64,000 nt of DNA from Bacillota bacterium. Lineage in GTDB: Bacteria > Bacillota > Clostridia > Lachnospirales > Lachnospiraceae. Every line of letters begins with the position of its first letter. Positions within the stretch are counted from its first letter, which is position 1. Below the pieces are notes generated by a model. The model ran no database searches and was not told the origin of the DNA. It saw nothing but the letters and a program-made list of their open reading frames with translations. The stretch is from contig JAEXNR010000007.1 in the NCBI GenBank assembly GCA_023439505.1, positions 493,449 to 557,448 on the forward strand, read 5' to 3'. Positions 9,153 to 19,094 of this stretch are shown one piece after another. The position numbers and the translations under genes were made by a program.

Positions 9153-9936
9153 CACCGCCTTCTTCTCTCAGTGCATTTCTTCTGGAAGGTGACAGGAAGG
9201 ATTTGAGTTTTTCTTCGATTACTCTGGGGTTTTCACCGGCCTGGATGGATAAAAGTCCTTCCAGAATTACTTCCTTCATCATAATCTCTTTTGCATTCGT
9301 ACCCTTCAATTTCGTCGAGATTGGAATACAGATCCAGTTAGCCAGCATAGAACCATAGAAGGTGGTAACTAATGCAACTGACATACTGGGTCCTATTGTT
9401 GACGGATCATCCATAAACTTTAACATATTAATCAAACCAATGAGGGTACCGATCATACCCCAGGCTGGCCCCATCGCCGCAAGAGAATCCCAAAAGCCAA
9501 TGGTACTCGAATGTCTGTCTTCAATACAATTAAGTTCTGTTTCCATGATGTTTCGAACCAGTTCCGGGTCTGTACCGTCTACGATCAGAAGAACGCCTTT
9601 TTTCAGGAATTCATCGTCAATCTGGTTCGCCGTCTCCTCCAATGCCAGTAGACCTTCTTTTCTCGCCACATTTGATAATTGAATAATCGTCTTTATGATT
9701 TCCTCTTCGTTGGAGGGCATTACCTTTAATATCAGTCCAAAGCTTTTTAACCCATTTAAAAAAGTTTTGATATCAGGTGACATCATCAATACACAACAGA
9801 AAGCGCCGCCAAAGGTGATCAATATTGACGGTGGATCGATGAATCCTAATATTACTGAGAAGTTTTTTCCGAATACCATACCGAAGATAACAATGCAAAA
9901 ACACATAACAAGTCCCAAAATTGATGCAATATCCAA
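9139..9936 (-). CDS. motA: Flagellar stator protein MotA
   Basis: MotA is the ion-channel subunit of the flagellar stator. The 265-aa protein has four hydrophobic segments, the conserved AAMGPAWGMIGTLIGLINML segment and the cytoplasmic loop that contacts FliG (VARKEGLLALEE). The start is TTG (MDIASILG) with GAAGGTG at good spacing. It sits inside the flagellar operon between swrD/flbD and motB, as in several clostridia; in B. subtilis motAB is elsewhere. Confidence 0.95.
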   Translation of the reverse strand: MDIASILGLVMCFCIVIFGMVFGKNFSVILGFIDPPSILITFGGAFCCVLMMSPDIKTFLNGLKSFGLILKVMPSNEEEIIKTIIQLSNVARKEGLLALEETANQIDDEFLKKGVLLIVDGTDPELVRNIMETELNCIEDRHSSTIGFWDSLAAMGPAWGMIGTLIGLINMLKFMDDPSTIGPSMSVALVTTFYGSMLANWICIPISTKLKGTNAKEIMMKEVILEGLLSIQAGENPRVIEEKLKSFLSPSRRNALREEGGDDIG

Positions 9937-10059
9937 ATAAACACCTTCTATCCTTAGAATTAATTATCTCTAGTCCGTTATAACCTTATCTAACTTATAA
10001 TGAATTTCCTCTTACCTGACGTTCCGGTATCGTTCTCCGATTTCTTACAACCTATAAAG

Positions 10060-10251
10060 TTACATTTCTCTACAAAAAATTTCTTTTTTGTATAATATTA
10101 CAAGATTTTTAACCTCTTGTCTACTTTCTTTTACAATTATTTTTTTTCCTGTCGTCAGAGTTATGACCGTGTCCGGCGTTTCCTCAACCCGCTCAATCAG
10201 TTCTGCATTCACGGTATACTTCTTCTCATTCAGTGTTGTAACTTCAATCAC
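10060..10251 (-). CDS. swrD: FlbD/SwrD-family flagellar protein
   Basis: This small protein of about 63 aa belongs to the FlbD family. In B. subtilis SwrD (YlzI) is needed for full flagellar motor power. The family signature is clear: IEVTTLNEKKYTVNAELIE followed by EETPDTVITLTTGKKIIV. A longer frame reaches 10317, but FlbD proteins begin at the conserved MIEVT segment. I therefore take the GTG at 10251, preceded by a weak GGGTGG; the 22 extra residues do not resemble the family. It lies between flgE and motA. Confidence 0.85.
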   Translation of the reverse strand: MIEVTTLNEKKYTVNAELIERVEETPDTVITLTTGKKIIVKESRQEVKNLVILYKKEIFCREM

Positions 10252-10360
10252 AATACCACCCGTTCCTTTCTCAAACTGCCTTTCTTCCAATAAATGGGTG
10301 GCAGCGTTCACTGCCACCCATCATCTCTGATCTATGGCACCTTCATACATCAGACTGGAT

Positions 10361-11803
10361 TTATCTCTTCAGGTTGATTAATTCTTCCAACAGGGTATCC
10401 GATGTGGTTATAATTCTTGAGTTTGCCTGGAATCCTCTTTGTGTTGTAATCATATCCGTAAATTGAGCGGAAAGATCCACATTCGACATTTCTAACACAC
10501 CTGCTGTCAAGCTTCCCCCGCCCTGTGTAGGATCTTTTCCTATTCCGTCAAAATCACCCGAATTTTGCGTAGCGGCATACATACTGTTGCCTACTGCCTC
10601 TAAACCGGATGGATTAGAGAATGTCGCTACCACAATCTGTCCCAGCAATTTGCTGTCTCCATTGTCATACTTGCCAAAGATTTTACCCGAACCGTCAATA
10701 CTGACACCCGTCATGTTTCCAACCTTTTTCCCTGCACCTGCCCCTGAAATAGTTCCCCTTGTGGCTTCAAGATTAGAAGATCCGCTGTTGGAATACATGG
10801 TAAGTGTGGAAAAATCAACATTAATTGTTTGAAAAGGACTTGGACTTGCATTAATCGTAAGATCCAAAGAAGACCCCGGCGTAGCGCCGTCTCCCACACT
10901 GACAAAGGAACCGGTTGAAGCATTAAAGGTCATAACAGGCGCCTGGGTTGCATCAATGGTAAATTTACCATCTTCTGATATATTCGAAACCTGAAAACTG
11001 CTTCCACCAAAACTAAAGGAATTGATAGAGGATGCCTTATAAGTCACATTGCCTGTGTCAGGATCCACTTCCCTCTCCAGAAATATGGATAATCCATCTT
11101 CATCTTTAATATCGGTTATAGCCACCGTATATTGATTGGTCTCGTCCTTTGACTGCTGTACTTTTAAATCTGCTGTATAACTATGACCCATATTATCAAA
11201 AAACGATATATTTACTTTTCTTCCGGTATCACTGGTTAACTGTGTATCTTTACTGTCTATATTACCTGAAACATATACATCTGTTGTAGCCGCTGGAGAA
11301 GCATATAAATTCTCCGGACTCATGATTTTAATTGGACTAACGGTATTTGCTACTGTTTTTGTCTCATCGTTGGGGTCTACCTGCCATCCCATAACCTTTG
11401 CACCGGCCGGAGTGCACAAAGATCCGCTGGAATCGACACCAAAGGATCCTGCCTTTGTAAAATAGTTCGCTCCTGCGTAGTTCACTACAAAGAAACCATC
11501 CCCCTCAATCATAACATCAAAAGGATTATCCGTTCTTTGTGAAGCACCCGCAGTCGTAATGGATGATGTTATGGAAGATACATTAACACCAAGACCAATC
11601 TGTACCGCATTGCGTCCCGCTGTCCCGGTGGCTTCATTGGGTCCGGAAGCATTTTGTGTCGTTTGGTAAAATACATCGGAAAACGTAACGGAGCTTGATT
11701 TAAATCCGATGGTATTTACATTAGAAATATTATTACCTATTACATCCATCTTTGTCTGATGTACCTTCAAACCGGAAACACCAGAAAACAATGATCTCAT
11801 CAT
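10361..11803 (-). CDS. flgE: Flagellar hook protein FlgE
   Basis: FlgE polymerises into the hook that joins rod and filament. The 480-aa product has the axial-protein N-terminal signature (MRSLFSGVSGLKVHQTKMD, then NNISNVNTIGFK). A variable central domain of Ser/Thr/Asp-rich strands follows. The matching C-terminal signature (GVLEMSNVDLSAQF and ITTQRGFQANSRIITTSD) ends it. Both terminal helices are needed for export and coiled-coil packing. GGAGG lies eight bases before the first ATG. Length separates it from the short rod proteins FlgB and FlgC. Confidence 0.95.
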   Translation of the reverse strand: MMRSLFSGVSGLKVHQTKMDVIGNNISNVNTIGFKSSSVTFSDVFYQTTQNASGPNEATGTAGRNAVQIGLGVNVSSITSSITTAGASQRTDNPFDVMIEGDGFFVVNYAGANYFTKAGSFGVDSSGSLCTPAGAKVMGWQVDPNDETKTVANTVSPIKIMSPENLYASPAATTDVYVSGNIDSKDTQLTSDTGRKVNISFFDNMGHSYTADLKVQQSKDETNQYTVAITDIKDEDGLSIFLEREVDPDTGNVTYKASSINSFSFGGSSFQVSNISEDGKFTIDATQAPVMTFNASTGSFVSVGDGATPGSSLDLTINASPSPFQTINVDFSTLTMYSNSGSSNLEATRGTISGAGAGKKVGNMTGVSIDGSGKIFGKYDNGDSKLLGQIVVATFSNPSGLEAVGNSMYAATQNSGDFDGIGKDPTQGGGSLTAGVLEMSNVDLSAQFTDMITTQRGFQANSRIITTSDTLLEELINLKR

Positions 11804-11914
11804 AATGAATGACCTCCTACTTATGCAATGTAATTCATTCTATCCAATCTGTCAGTCATGGATAACAGCCTCCATAAGGTCCGGCATGGTATGTCTGGTT
11901 AAAACCAGTCTATA

Positions 11915-12313
11915 CTAAATGATTACTGCACCGTCAATATTGGTAAACACCTTTTCTTCACCGTCTTTTACGGCAGTAATAACTGTATTGTTTTTTACAT
12001 TTACAACAAAGGCAAGGTTATCTACCATAACCAGTGATTCTTTGATTCCTTTCTCCTGCGCCTTCTTTGCCCCGTTTTCAAGTCGTTGATACTGATCCTT
12101 TGTTAAATCAATATTCCGACTGCTCAATCTCTCATTGGCATGCTTTGAAAACTTTAACGCTCCACTGTCAATCTCCTTTTGCTTCCCGATCAAAAGCTCT
12201 TCAAAGGATGTACCTGGAATCTGATTATAGTTTCCGGCATTCATTTTTTTTCCGGGACTCAGCCGCTCTGTCATTTGTTCGATGGAAGGAAATTGATTTA
12301 CCGGTATGTTCAT
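11915..12313 (-). CDS. Flagellar operon protein, TIGR02530 family
   Basis: This is a small conserved protein of Firmicute flagellar operons whose exact role is not established. About 132 aa. The core FSKHANERLSSRNIDLTKDQ and the C-terminal stretch VVNVKNNTVITAVKDGEE match the family as I remember it. No signal peptide or membrane segment is visible. The frame is open to 12328, but GAGG with eight-base spacing favours ATG at 12313 (MNIPVNQF). It lies between flgD and flgE, which suggests a role in hook assembly (inference). Confidence 0.8.
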   Translation of the reverse strand: MNIPVNQFPSIEQMTERLSPGKKMNAGNYNQIPGTSFEELLIGKQKEIDSGALKFSKHANERLSSRNIDLTKDQYQRLENGAKKAQEKGIKESLVMVDNLAFVVNVKNNTVITAVKDGEEKVFTNIDGAVII

Positions 12314-12402
12314 TTTCATCACCCTCACTATACCAGTTTTTGTATGTAAATTTTTTGTCTTAGAAACAGCTTACTTTCCTGAATCCGATGATCCTGATTT
12401 TT

Positions 12403-13149
12403 CTACACATCCGAAGACGAAGCCTCTGCATTACTAACCTTCAATGTAACCTTGTCACTTACCGTTGTATAAAGAGGATCATTAAAGACAATTTTTAATT
12501 TATAGGTTCCGTTGCTCTGCTGTGCAAAGGCTTCCTTTTTCACAGTAACCTTGTTTTTCGTGATACTGATATATTGGGAATCAATTGCTTTATCATTTAA
12601 CACTACTGCAACATTATCGGCAATTGTATCATTCTTGCCAAAATCCACTTCAAAGGTCTGATCCTTCGGATTTTGTGCATCATAATCCAGAACAACTGAG
12701 CCGGAAACACTTGGCAGTCCCTGTTTGATCATATAAGTATCATCAATTACCGTATCCAGCTGATCAATCGCATATAATTTCCCATTAATGGAAAGCTGCG
12801 CTTTTCCTCCCGACAGATTTACAAAATCCACTGCTCCGTTAATATAATTCGTATTACCGGTTTCACTCACTGTCTTTACGATTACATTTTTACCGACAAG
12901 ACCAAATGCCTGCGAGTTTGTAGTCACGGTACCCAAATTCTGCATCTGCTCTAATTGAGAAAATGTGGCTAGTTGTGCTATGTACTGTGTGTCCGTGCTG
13001 GGATTCAATGGATCCTGATATTTCATTTGGGTCACTAATAATTTTAGAAATGCATCTTTACCAAGTTCATTGTTTTTGGGTTGCTCTTTCTCCTGGGTCT
13101 GAGTCTCCTTTATTTTTCCGTTCGCAACGGGTTGAATTAAATCGCTCAT
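12403..13149 (-). CDS. flgD: Flagellar hook-cap protein FlgD
   Basis: FlgD is the scaffold cap that guides FlgE subunits into the growing hook. The N-terminal export and assembly segment is diagnostic (KDAFLKLLVTQMKYQDPLNP and FSQLEQMQNLG). The C-terminal part is a beta-rich domain with Ig/tudor-like strands. Length (248 aa) fits the longer clostridial versions. GGAGGA precedes the ATG. It follows fliK and precedes the TIGR02530 gene and flgE. Confidence 0.94.
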   Translation of the reverse strand: MSDLIQPVANGKIKETQTQEKEQPKNNELGKDAFLKLLVTQMKYQDPLNPSTDTQYIAQLATFSQLEQMQNLGTVTTNSQAFGLVGKNVIVKTVSETGNTNYINGAVDFVNLSGGKAQLSINGKLYAIDQLDTVIDDTYMIKQGLPSVSGSVVLDYDAQNPKDQTFEVDFGKNDTIADNVAVVLNDKAIDSQYISITKNKVTVKKEAFAQQSNGTYKLKIVFNDPLYTTVSDKVTLKVSNAEASSSDV

Positions 13150-13173
13150 GGATATCCTCCTCTCCCGAAATTT

Positions 13174-14607
13174 TTATGCAGTATAATCAATCTGACTGCC
13201 TGTTACTCCATCTGAATCTGCGTGATCGCTACCTTCTTCCGGTAATTCCTTCATCGACATAGCATCCTCCAGGGATATTTTTTTGCCGGTACTGCCTTTT
13301 GAATTTGACCGCTGATCTTTTGATTCTTCCTGTGAATTCTGTGCAAAAGCGAAGTTTGATATTGCTACTTCAATCGCTTCCACCTTAACACCCTGCTGAT
13401 TTAAGGTGTCTTTTAATGTCTGCAGCTGACCTTCGATGGCTTCTTTACTCAGTTCATTCTGAACCCCAAAACGAGCTGTCACGACTCCGTCTTTTGATAA
13501 AAGCGTAAGGTTAACTCTACCCAAATGCTCCGGATTTAATTGCAATTCCATGGAGGTCTGATCCGGTTTTATCATCACCCTGATACGATTCACGATCTGG
13601 TTTACAATATCCCGAAGTTCTGTTACCTGAGTCATTTCCCCATTAAAATTTGTCTGAATCTCCTGGGACTTCACAAGATGATCCATAAAACTCTGAAGTT
13701 GATTTGGAGAATTAGCATCCGTATTGTTATCTTTCTTTAATCCGGTCTGATGTTGGGAATTACTTTTTCCGGAGGAATCCAGCTTATTCACTTCAATCTG
13801 TATTTTACCTGCTTCGGAAATCTGTTCCTCTGATTTGTTGCCGGATGTGTTTGCAGATTCCTTCTGCTTACTCGATTTTCCGGCATCACCCAGCTCCAAC
13901 ACCGAACTTTCAGCAAAAGCTTCCTCCTCATGCGGACTGCCTTTTGCCAGATCAGATGTTACATCATGAAGAATCGATTTCATCTGTTCATCCGTCAGAT
14001 TAAAATCAGCATCCACTTTGGTTTGATCAACAGTCTGCATCAGTTGATTCATCGTATCCGCCAGATTTTCGTTGGTAAGAAACGCGCAGAGATCTGTTAT
14101 CTGACTATTAGCAAGCACTAATTGCTGTAACGTCTCCGGGCTAAGCAAATCAGCATTACTCAGGCCCTGACTCGACAATAAATCATCCAATTGACCGGAA
14201 GTAAGATTTAACTGATTCATAATTACTTCTCTGATACTTTGTAACATGGCATTAATCTGTGCCAGGATCTGTTGATCATCGGTAACATCCAATTCCACAG
14301 ATTTCACTGACTTATCATTCTCCGATAAATCTATGGATTGATCTGATTTCTTCACCGGGTCCGTACCGACTGACTTTTTAAACACATTTTGATTAGATGA
14401 TTTGGAGGAGGAATCCATGTCCGTCTTCTTGTCATTGTTTAAGATCTGTGATCCCTTTCCAGGATTGTCCATCACTTCTTTTCCATTTTTTGGGTTATAA
14501 CCGATCAGGAGATCAAAACTTGTTTTTGGTTGCTTATTTTTCACATTCTGATTCCCTGATGCCATTCCAAACAAATTCATTTGCGTTGTAACGTTCTGTG
14601 TCATCAT
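13174..14607 (-). CDS. fliK: Flagellar hook-length control protein FliK
   Basis: FliK is a secreted ruler that measures hook length and triggers the FlhB specificity switch. About 477 aa. Most of it is a low-complexity Ser/Asp/Asn/Lys/Gln-rich ruler region, and the conserved C-terminal domain follows at about 340-430 (MELQLNPEHLGRVNLTLLS, VTARFGVQN). I start at ATG 14607 (MMTQNVTT), where AAAGGAGAG is well placed. The frame extends upstream to 14652 without a ribosome site. Position between ylxF and flgD is as in Bacillus. Confidence 0.9.
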   Translation of the reverse strand: MMTQNVTTQMNLFGMASGNQNVKNKQPKTSFDLLIGYNPKNGKEVMDNPGKGSQILNNDKKTDMDSSSKSSNQNVFKKSVGTDPVKKSDQSIDLSENDKSVKSVELDVTDDQQILAQINAMLQSIREVIMNQLNLTSGQLDDLLSSQGLSNADLLSPETLQQLVLANSQITDLCAFLTNENLADTMNQLMQTVDQTKVDADFNLTDEQMKSILHDVTSDLAKGSPHEEEAFAESSVLELGDAGKSSKQKESANTSGNKSEEQISEAGKIQIEVNKLDSSGKSNSQHQTGLKKDNNTDANSPNQLQSFMDHLVKSQEIQTNFNGEMTQVTELRDIVNQIVNRIRVMIKPDQTSMELQLNPEHLGRVNLTLLSKDGVVTARFGVQNELSKEAIEGQLQTLKDTLNQQGVKVEAIEVAISNFAFAQNSQEESKDQRSNSKGSTGKKISLEDAMSMKELPEEGSDHADSDGVTGSQIDYTA

Positions 14608-14707
14608 AATATCTCTCCTTTCCTCAAGGATAACCCATCGGTTTCCTCTCATTTACTTATTACAAAGAAAATCACAGAGTTGTTATCATGTAATTTTCTG
14701 TAGTAAC

Positions 14708-15472
14708 CTAATCTGCCAGCCTTTCTGCATCTAAATCAAGCATTTTCTTGGTAATCTTTGCGGCATTTACATTATCCATTTCCGCCAGGATCGCAGCACT
14801 TTCCTTTGGCTTCATCGCGAGTAAGATCTGTGATACTGACTCAATGTCTGCTGACATCGTCTGCAAGATCTTGGCCGCAGCCTTTGGCTCCATAGCCCGA
14901 TAGATATCGGCCTTCTCAAGAATAGCATCAGAATACTGGAGCTGCTCGATCACCTGCCTGTAGATTTGGGCAGCATTCTCCGGAGCAATCTGTTCATAAT
15001 AGCTTTTATACTCCTCAATATCAGGGGCCGCGCTGGCAAATACAACATTTTTATCAAATTCCGCCACACGCTTCTCAAATGCTTTCTGATTATCTTCAAA
15101 CACCTTTAACCGATCAATTTCCTTTTGTAAATCAGATACTGTCTGGCTATCATCCGCACCTGTCTGGGACAAATCCTCTATCGTCTGTTCTAATTCCTTA
15201 ATCTTTGCAACCGCTTCCGTTAATGACTTATATTTATAATCATTTTCTTCTGCGATCTGCTGATCGGATACATCCGGAAGTATCCGGTTAACCAAGGGTA
15301 TATCCTTAAGAATTGGTCGTAAAACTCCGGAACCAAATCCACCAAGGTCAAATTTTATTAATAATCCAAAAATGGCAAACCAGATAATAACAATAAAAAG
15401 TGCAATCAGTATGGTCATAATCTTACTGCCTTCCTTTTTACCGTTCTCATCCTGCTTATTTTTTTTTGCCAT
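14708..15472 (-). CDS. ylxF: YlxF/MotE-like flagellar operon protein with MgtE N-terminal-type domain
   Basis: A membrane-anchored protein encoded between fliJ and fliK, the ylxF position of the B. subtilis fla operon. It has a short basic N-terminus, one transmembrane helix (about residues 19-42), a Glu/Lys/Gln-rich coiled coil (about 75-130) and a C-terminal MgtE_N-like helical region (MEPKAAAKILQTM, MKPKESAAILAEM). The similar MotE is a chaperone for the stator in some bacteria; that role here is inference. GGAGGA is at good spacing. Confidence 0.82.
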   Translation of the reverse strand: MAKKNKQDENGKKEGSKIMTILIALFIVIIWFAIFGLLIKFDLGGFGSGVLRPILKDIPLVNRILPDVSDQQIAEENDYKYKSLTEAVAKIKELEQTIEDLSQTGADDSQTVSDLQKEIDRLKVFEDNQKAFEKRVAEFDKNVVFASAAPDIEEYKSYYEQIAPENAAQIYRQVIEQLQYSDAILEKADIYRAMEPKAAAKILQTMSADIESVSQILLAMKPKESAAILAEMDNVNAAKITKKMLDLDAERLAD

Positions 15473-15474
15473 GA

Positions 15475-15933
15475 TTAGTCCTCCTCAACCAGCACCGCAT
15501 CACTGAAGCGAAAACTATTTAACTCATCAACCTCTTTCTGCTCTTGTGCATCATATTCCTTCCGATAAACATCGAATGCATTTTCCTTTAGTTTGTCCTG
15601 AATTTTGCGCTCAACCATTGTATTGTTTAAGCGAGCTCTGGCTGTCTCAAGTCGCTGCATCGCGCTGTTAACGATAATGATCTGCTGCTTTATATACAGC
15701 TTCATAATTTCCAAAGCATCTTCACCATGCTTTATCTTTATTAAGTCAAGTCTGGAACTTCGAAGCTGACGCAAATTTTCCTCATAAGAACTTTTTTTAA
15801 AATTCAGCTCTTCCAGCTTTTGCTCCTCTTTGTTCAGGGTTTGTCTGGCATTTCCATATGCGATTTTCGCCTGGTCCTCCAGTTTTTGCTTCATTTGTAA
15901 TAGGTTTTCCATAGAATATATAAATTTTTTCAT
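15475..15933 (-). CDS. fliJ: Flagellar export chaperone FliJ
   Basis: FliJ is a small coiled-coil protein that couples the FliI ATPase ring to the export gate and recycles chaperones. The 152-aa product is almost entirely charged helix (KLEELNFKKSSYEENLRQL, for example), with the start pattern MKKFIYSMENLLQMKQK typical of Gram-positive FliJ. Its ATG overlaps the fliI stop codon by four bases. Sequence alone would be weak; the position between fliI and ylxF makes the call firm. Confidence 0.88.
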   Translation of the reverse strand: MKKFIYSMENLLQMKQKLEDQAKIAYGNARQTLNKEEQKLEELNFKKSSYEENLRQLRSSRLDLIKIKHGEDALEIMKLYIKQQIIIVNSAMQRLETARARLNNTMVERKIQDKLKENAFDVYRKEYDAQEQKEVDELNSFRFSDAVLVEED

Positions 15934-17237
15934 TCAAATAACCCCATTAGCATTCCGATTTCATCATCAAAAGCAAATTTTTCATTAACATCTTGCTGCA
16001 GATACTGATTTACTTCTTTGATCTTTGAAATAGCATAATCAATATTTTCATTTGACCCGCTTTTATAAGCTCCTATATTAATTAAGTCCTCCGCATCCTG
16101 ATAGGTTGCCAATACATTCTTCAGCTTTCCGGCAGCCACTTTATGTTCCTTTCCCACAATGGAACTCATAACACGGGAGATACTCTGAAGAACATCGATT
16201 GCAGGGTAATGATTCTTATGTCCCAGTTTTCTTGATAACATTACGTGACCGTCTAATATACTTCTGGCCGTATCGGTGATCGGTTCATTAAAGTCATCGC
16301 CGTCAACAAGAACCGTATAGAGACCGGTGATGGAACCAATATCCGAATTACCTGCCCGCTCTAATAATTTGGGCATCTCAGAATATACACTTGGGGGATA
16401 ACCTCTGGAGACCGGAGGTTCTCCCGATGCCAATCCGATTTCTCTCTGAGCCATGGAAAAACGCGTCAGGGAGTCCATCATTAAGAGAACATCTCTTCCC
16501 TGGTCCCTGAAATATTCCGCAACAGCGGTTGCGGTCATTGCCGCTTTCTTTCGGATTAATGCAGGTTTATCAGAGGTAGCTACCACAACGACAGAGCGTT
16601 TCATTCCTTCCTCTCCCAAGTCACGTTCAAGGAATTCCCGAACCTCTCTGCCACGTTCACCAATCAAAGCAATTACATTAATATCAGCCTTCGTATTTCT
16701 AGCAAACATGCCCATTAATGTACTTTTTCCAACTCCGCTTCCTGCAAAAATCCCAATTCTCTGCCCTTTGCCAATGGTAAGCATTCCATCCACCGCTTTT
16801 ACACCAAGAGGCAATACTTCATCAATTATTTTTCTCTGCAAAGGTTCCGGCGGAGGAGCATCGACAGGATAATATTTATTGCAATGCAGAGTGGATTGAT
16901 CAATTGGATTACCAAGACCATCTATCGTGGTTCCAAGCAGTTCTTCCCCAACCGGTACCTTGAATTGCATTCCGGTATTTTCCACCATGCTTCCGATTCC
17001 AATTCCCGTCATATCATCATAGGGCATCAGCAAAATCCGATTTTCCTTAAATCCCACAACCTCAGCCGCTTTTTTGGTATTCCTACCGTCACCGGTAATG
17101 TAACACACATCATTCAAACTGGCATCCAATCCGGTGGCTTCCAAGGTCAATCCTACCATTTTCACAACTCTGCCAATCTGCTTTTCATAACTTCTATCCA
17201 GCAACTGTCTATATTTATCAAAATCGAATGTAATCAT
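15930..17237 (-). CDS. fliI: Flagellum-specific export ATPase FliI
   Basis: FliI is the F1-beta-like ATPase that energises substrate unloading in flagellar export. Walker A is at about residues 166-173 (GSGVGKST) and Walker B in VLLMMDSLTRF. The ALIGERGREVREFLE and SGEPPVSRGYPPSVYSEMP segments identify the flagellar/type III ATPase group and separate it from the ATP synthase. Length (435 aa) is typical. It lies between fliH, its regulator, and fliJ. Confidence 0.97.
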   Translation of the reverse strand: MITFDFDKYRQLLDRSYEKQIGRVVKMVGLTLEATGLDASLNDVCYITGDGRNTKKAAEVVGFKENRILLMPYDDMTGIGIGSMVENTGMQFKVPVGEELLGTTIDGLGNPIDQSTLHCNKYYPVDAPPPEPLQRKIIDEVLPLGVKAVDGMLTIGKGQRIGIFAGSGVGKSTLMGMFARNTKADINVIALIGERGREVREFLERDLGEEGMKRSVVVVATSDKPALIRKKAAMTATAVAEYFRDQGRDVLLMMDSLTRFSMAQREIGLASGEPPVSRGYPPSVYSEMPKLLERAGNSDIGSITGLYTVLVDGDDFNEPITDTARSILDGHVMLSRKLGHKNHYPAIDVLQSISRVMSSIVGKEHKVAAGKLKNVLATYQDAEDLINIGAYKSGSNENIDYAISKIKEVNQYLQQDVNEKFAFDDEIGMLMGLFE

Positions 17238-17279
17238 ACAACCCTGCCTTTATTTATATCGACAATATATTTTGAAAAC

Positions 17280-18068
17280 TTAAATATTGCATAATAATTT
17301 TAAATTCGTAATCAAATTATTTAATTGAATATCAAGACTGCAATCAATCACCCGGACATCCGTTTCAATCAGACATTGATTTTTCATAAGATTAGAATCC
17401 TCACTGATTCGCAAATTGACTTCCCTGCCAATAGAAGCTAAGATCACATTTTGCTTTGTATTAAGGAATTCAAAATCCTCTTTTGAGACTTTGATGGTAT
17501 ATTCATCACTTTTACTTGTATGATTAAGCGCCCTGTCCACCAGATACAAAATTACTTCTTCTTTATCTTCTATTAGAATACCGGTAATTTTATAAATCAG
17601 ATCCGCCATAAGTTCCACAATTTTAGGCTCCAATTCATCCACCATCTCATGATATTGCGTCTGAAGCTGCTTTTCCCGTTGTGCTAATTGCGCCTTGATA
17701 CCATCTGCCTGCTGATTGCCCTTCCTGATTCCATCCTCATATCCTTTTTTCTGAGCTTCAGCATACGCCTCATCTTTGATCCGCTGGGCATCAATCCTTG
17801 CCTGCTCCAGAATCTGCCCGGCTTCTGCCCTGGCATGATCCAAATGTTCTCTGGCCTGTTGATGCAGTTCTTCCTCCGAAGGAAGCTTCTCGACAACAAC
17901 TGCTTTGATTCCTTCCACAAATTCATCGTCCGTATTCCCTGTGACATGATTGTCAAAAGACAATGCCTGTTTTACAGTGGATTCCTTATATAACTTCAAA
18001 TGGGTGTCGATAGCCTTTTTCGCAGCCTCTTCATATCGGACAGAATAAGCCTTAATCATATTAGACAA
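17280..18068 (-). CDS. fliH: Flagellar export ATPase regulator FliH
   Basis: FliH is the stator-like partner of FliI that holds the ATPase at the C-ring. About 262 aa. It is charged and helical, with an Ala/Glu/Gln-rich central coiled coil (HLDHARAEAGQILEQARIDA) and a C-terminal domain resembling V/F-type ATPase subunit E/delta. The start is ambiguous. TTG at 18068 has GGAGGTGA at proper spacing within the end of fliG; ATG at 18059 and GTG at 18080 are alternatives. It overlaps the fliG stop. Confidence 0.87.
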   Translation of the reverse strand: MSNMIKAYSVRYEEAAKKAIDTHLKLYKESTVKQALSFDNHVTGNTDDEFVEGIKAVVVEKLPSEEELHQQAREHLDHARAEAGQILEQARIDAQRIKDEAYAEAQKKGYEDGIRKGNQQADGIKAQLAQREKQLQTQYHEMVDELEPKIVELMADLIYKITGILIEDKEEVILYLVDRALNHTSKSDEYTIKVSKEDFEFLNTKQNVILASIGREVNLRISEDSNLMKNQCLIETDVRVIDCSLDIQLNNLITNLKLLCNI

Positions 18069-19080
18069 TAATCTCGTCACCTCCGCCTCTGGAAATGATG
18101 ATTTCTGAGGAATCCTCCAGCTTTCTGATAATATTTACAATCTTTTGCTGTGCTTCTTCTACATCCTTTAGACGTACTGGTCCCATATACTCCATATCTT
18201 CCTTTATCATCGCCGCAAGACGTTTGGACAAATTCTTGAAGATAATATTTTGAACTTCTTCATTGGATCCCTTCAATGCAACTGCCAACTCATTATTGTC
18301 AACTTCTCTGAGCACTCTTTGAATAGATTTGTCATCAAGACTTAGGATATCTTCAAAGACAAACATTTTTCTTCTGATTTCATCCGCCAGTTCAGGCTCT
18401 TCTATCTCAAGAGTTTCCATAATATGCTTTTCTGTGCCACGGTCAACTGTATTCAAGATCTCGACGATGGAATCCACACCGCCGACAATGGTATAATCCT
18501 GATTTACCAAAGATGCCAGTTTTCGTTCCAACACCTTCTCTACCTCTTTGATCACATCCGGTGAAGTACGATCCATCTGAGCGATACGTTTTGCTACATC
18601 AGCCTGTTTATCCGGAGCCAGAGAAGAGATAATTGTGGAGGCCTGCCCAGGTGACAAATAGGATAGAATTAATGCAATGGTCTGGGGATGCTCGTCCTGA
18701 ATAAAGTTCAGAAGCTGCGAGGCATCCGTTTTTCTAACAAATTCAAAAGGTCTCACCTGAAGGGAAGCAGTTAATTTACTGATAACATCTCTTGCCTTCT
18801 CCGGTCCAAGCGCCTTCTCCAGCAATTCTTTCGCATAGGAGATACCACCTTCCGCGATATACTGCTGTGCCAGACAAATCTCATAAAATTCATCTAATAC
18901 CTGATCCTTCGTAGAAGGGGAAATGCTTCGTGTATTTGCAATCTCAAGGGTCAGCTGTTCGATCTCATCTTCTTTTAAATGTTTAAATATACTTGCAGAA
19001 CGTTCCGGTCCTAAGGAAATTAATAATATTGCCGCTTTTTGTACCCCGGTAATATCATTATTATTCGTGGCTCTGGCCAT
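18061..19080 (-). CDS. fliG: Flagellar motor switch protein FliG
   Basis: FliG is the rotor ring protein that contacts MotA and generates torque. The 339-aa protein shows the FliG N-terminal pattern (GVQKAAILLISLGPERSASIF) and the middle segment EHPQTIALILSYLSP. The C-terminal torque helix (MFVFEDILSLDDKSIQRVLREV) contains the charged residues that interact with MotA. I start at 19080 (MARATNN), which has GAGGAGGTGA upstream. Extension to 19104 adds residues unlike the family. It follows fliF directly. Confidence 0.96.
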   Translation of the reverse strand: MARATNNNDITGVQKAAILLISLGPERSASIFKHLKEDEIEQLTLEIANTRSISPSTKDQVLDEFYEICLAQQYIAEGGISYAKELLEKALGPEKARDVISKLTASLQVRPFEFVRKTDASQLLNFIQDEHPQTIALILSYLSPGQASTIISSLAPDKQADVAKRIAQMDRTSPDVIKEVEKVLERKLASLVNQDYTIVGGVDSIVEILNTVDRGTEKHIMETLEIEEPELADEIRRKMFVFEDILSLDDKSIQRVLREVDNNELAVALKGSNEEVQNIIFKNLSKRLAAMIKEDMEYMGPVRLKDVEEAQQKIVNIIRKLEDSSEIIISRGGGDEIIV

Positions 19081-19094
19081 ATACTTCACCTCCT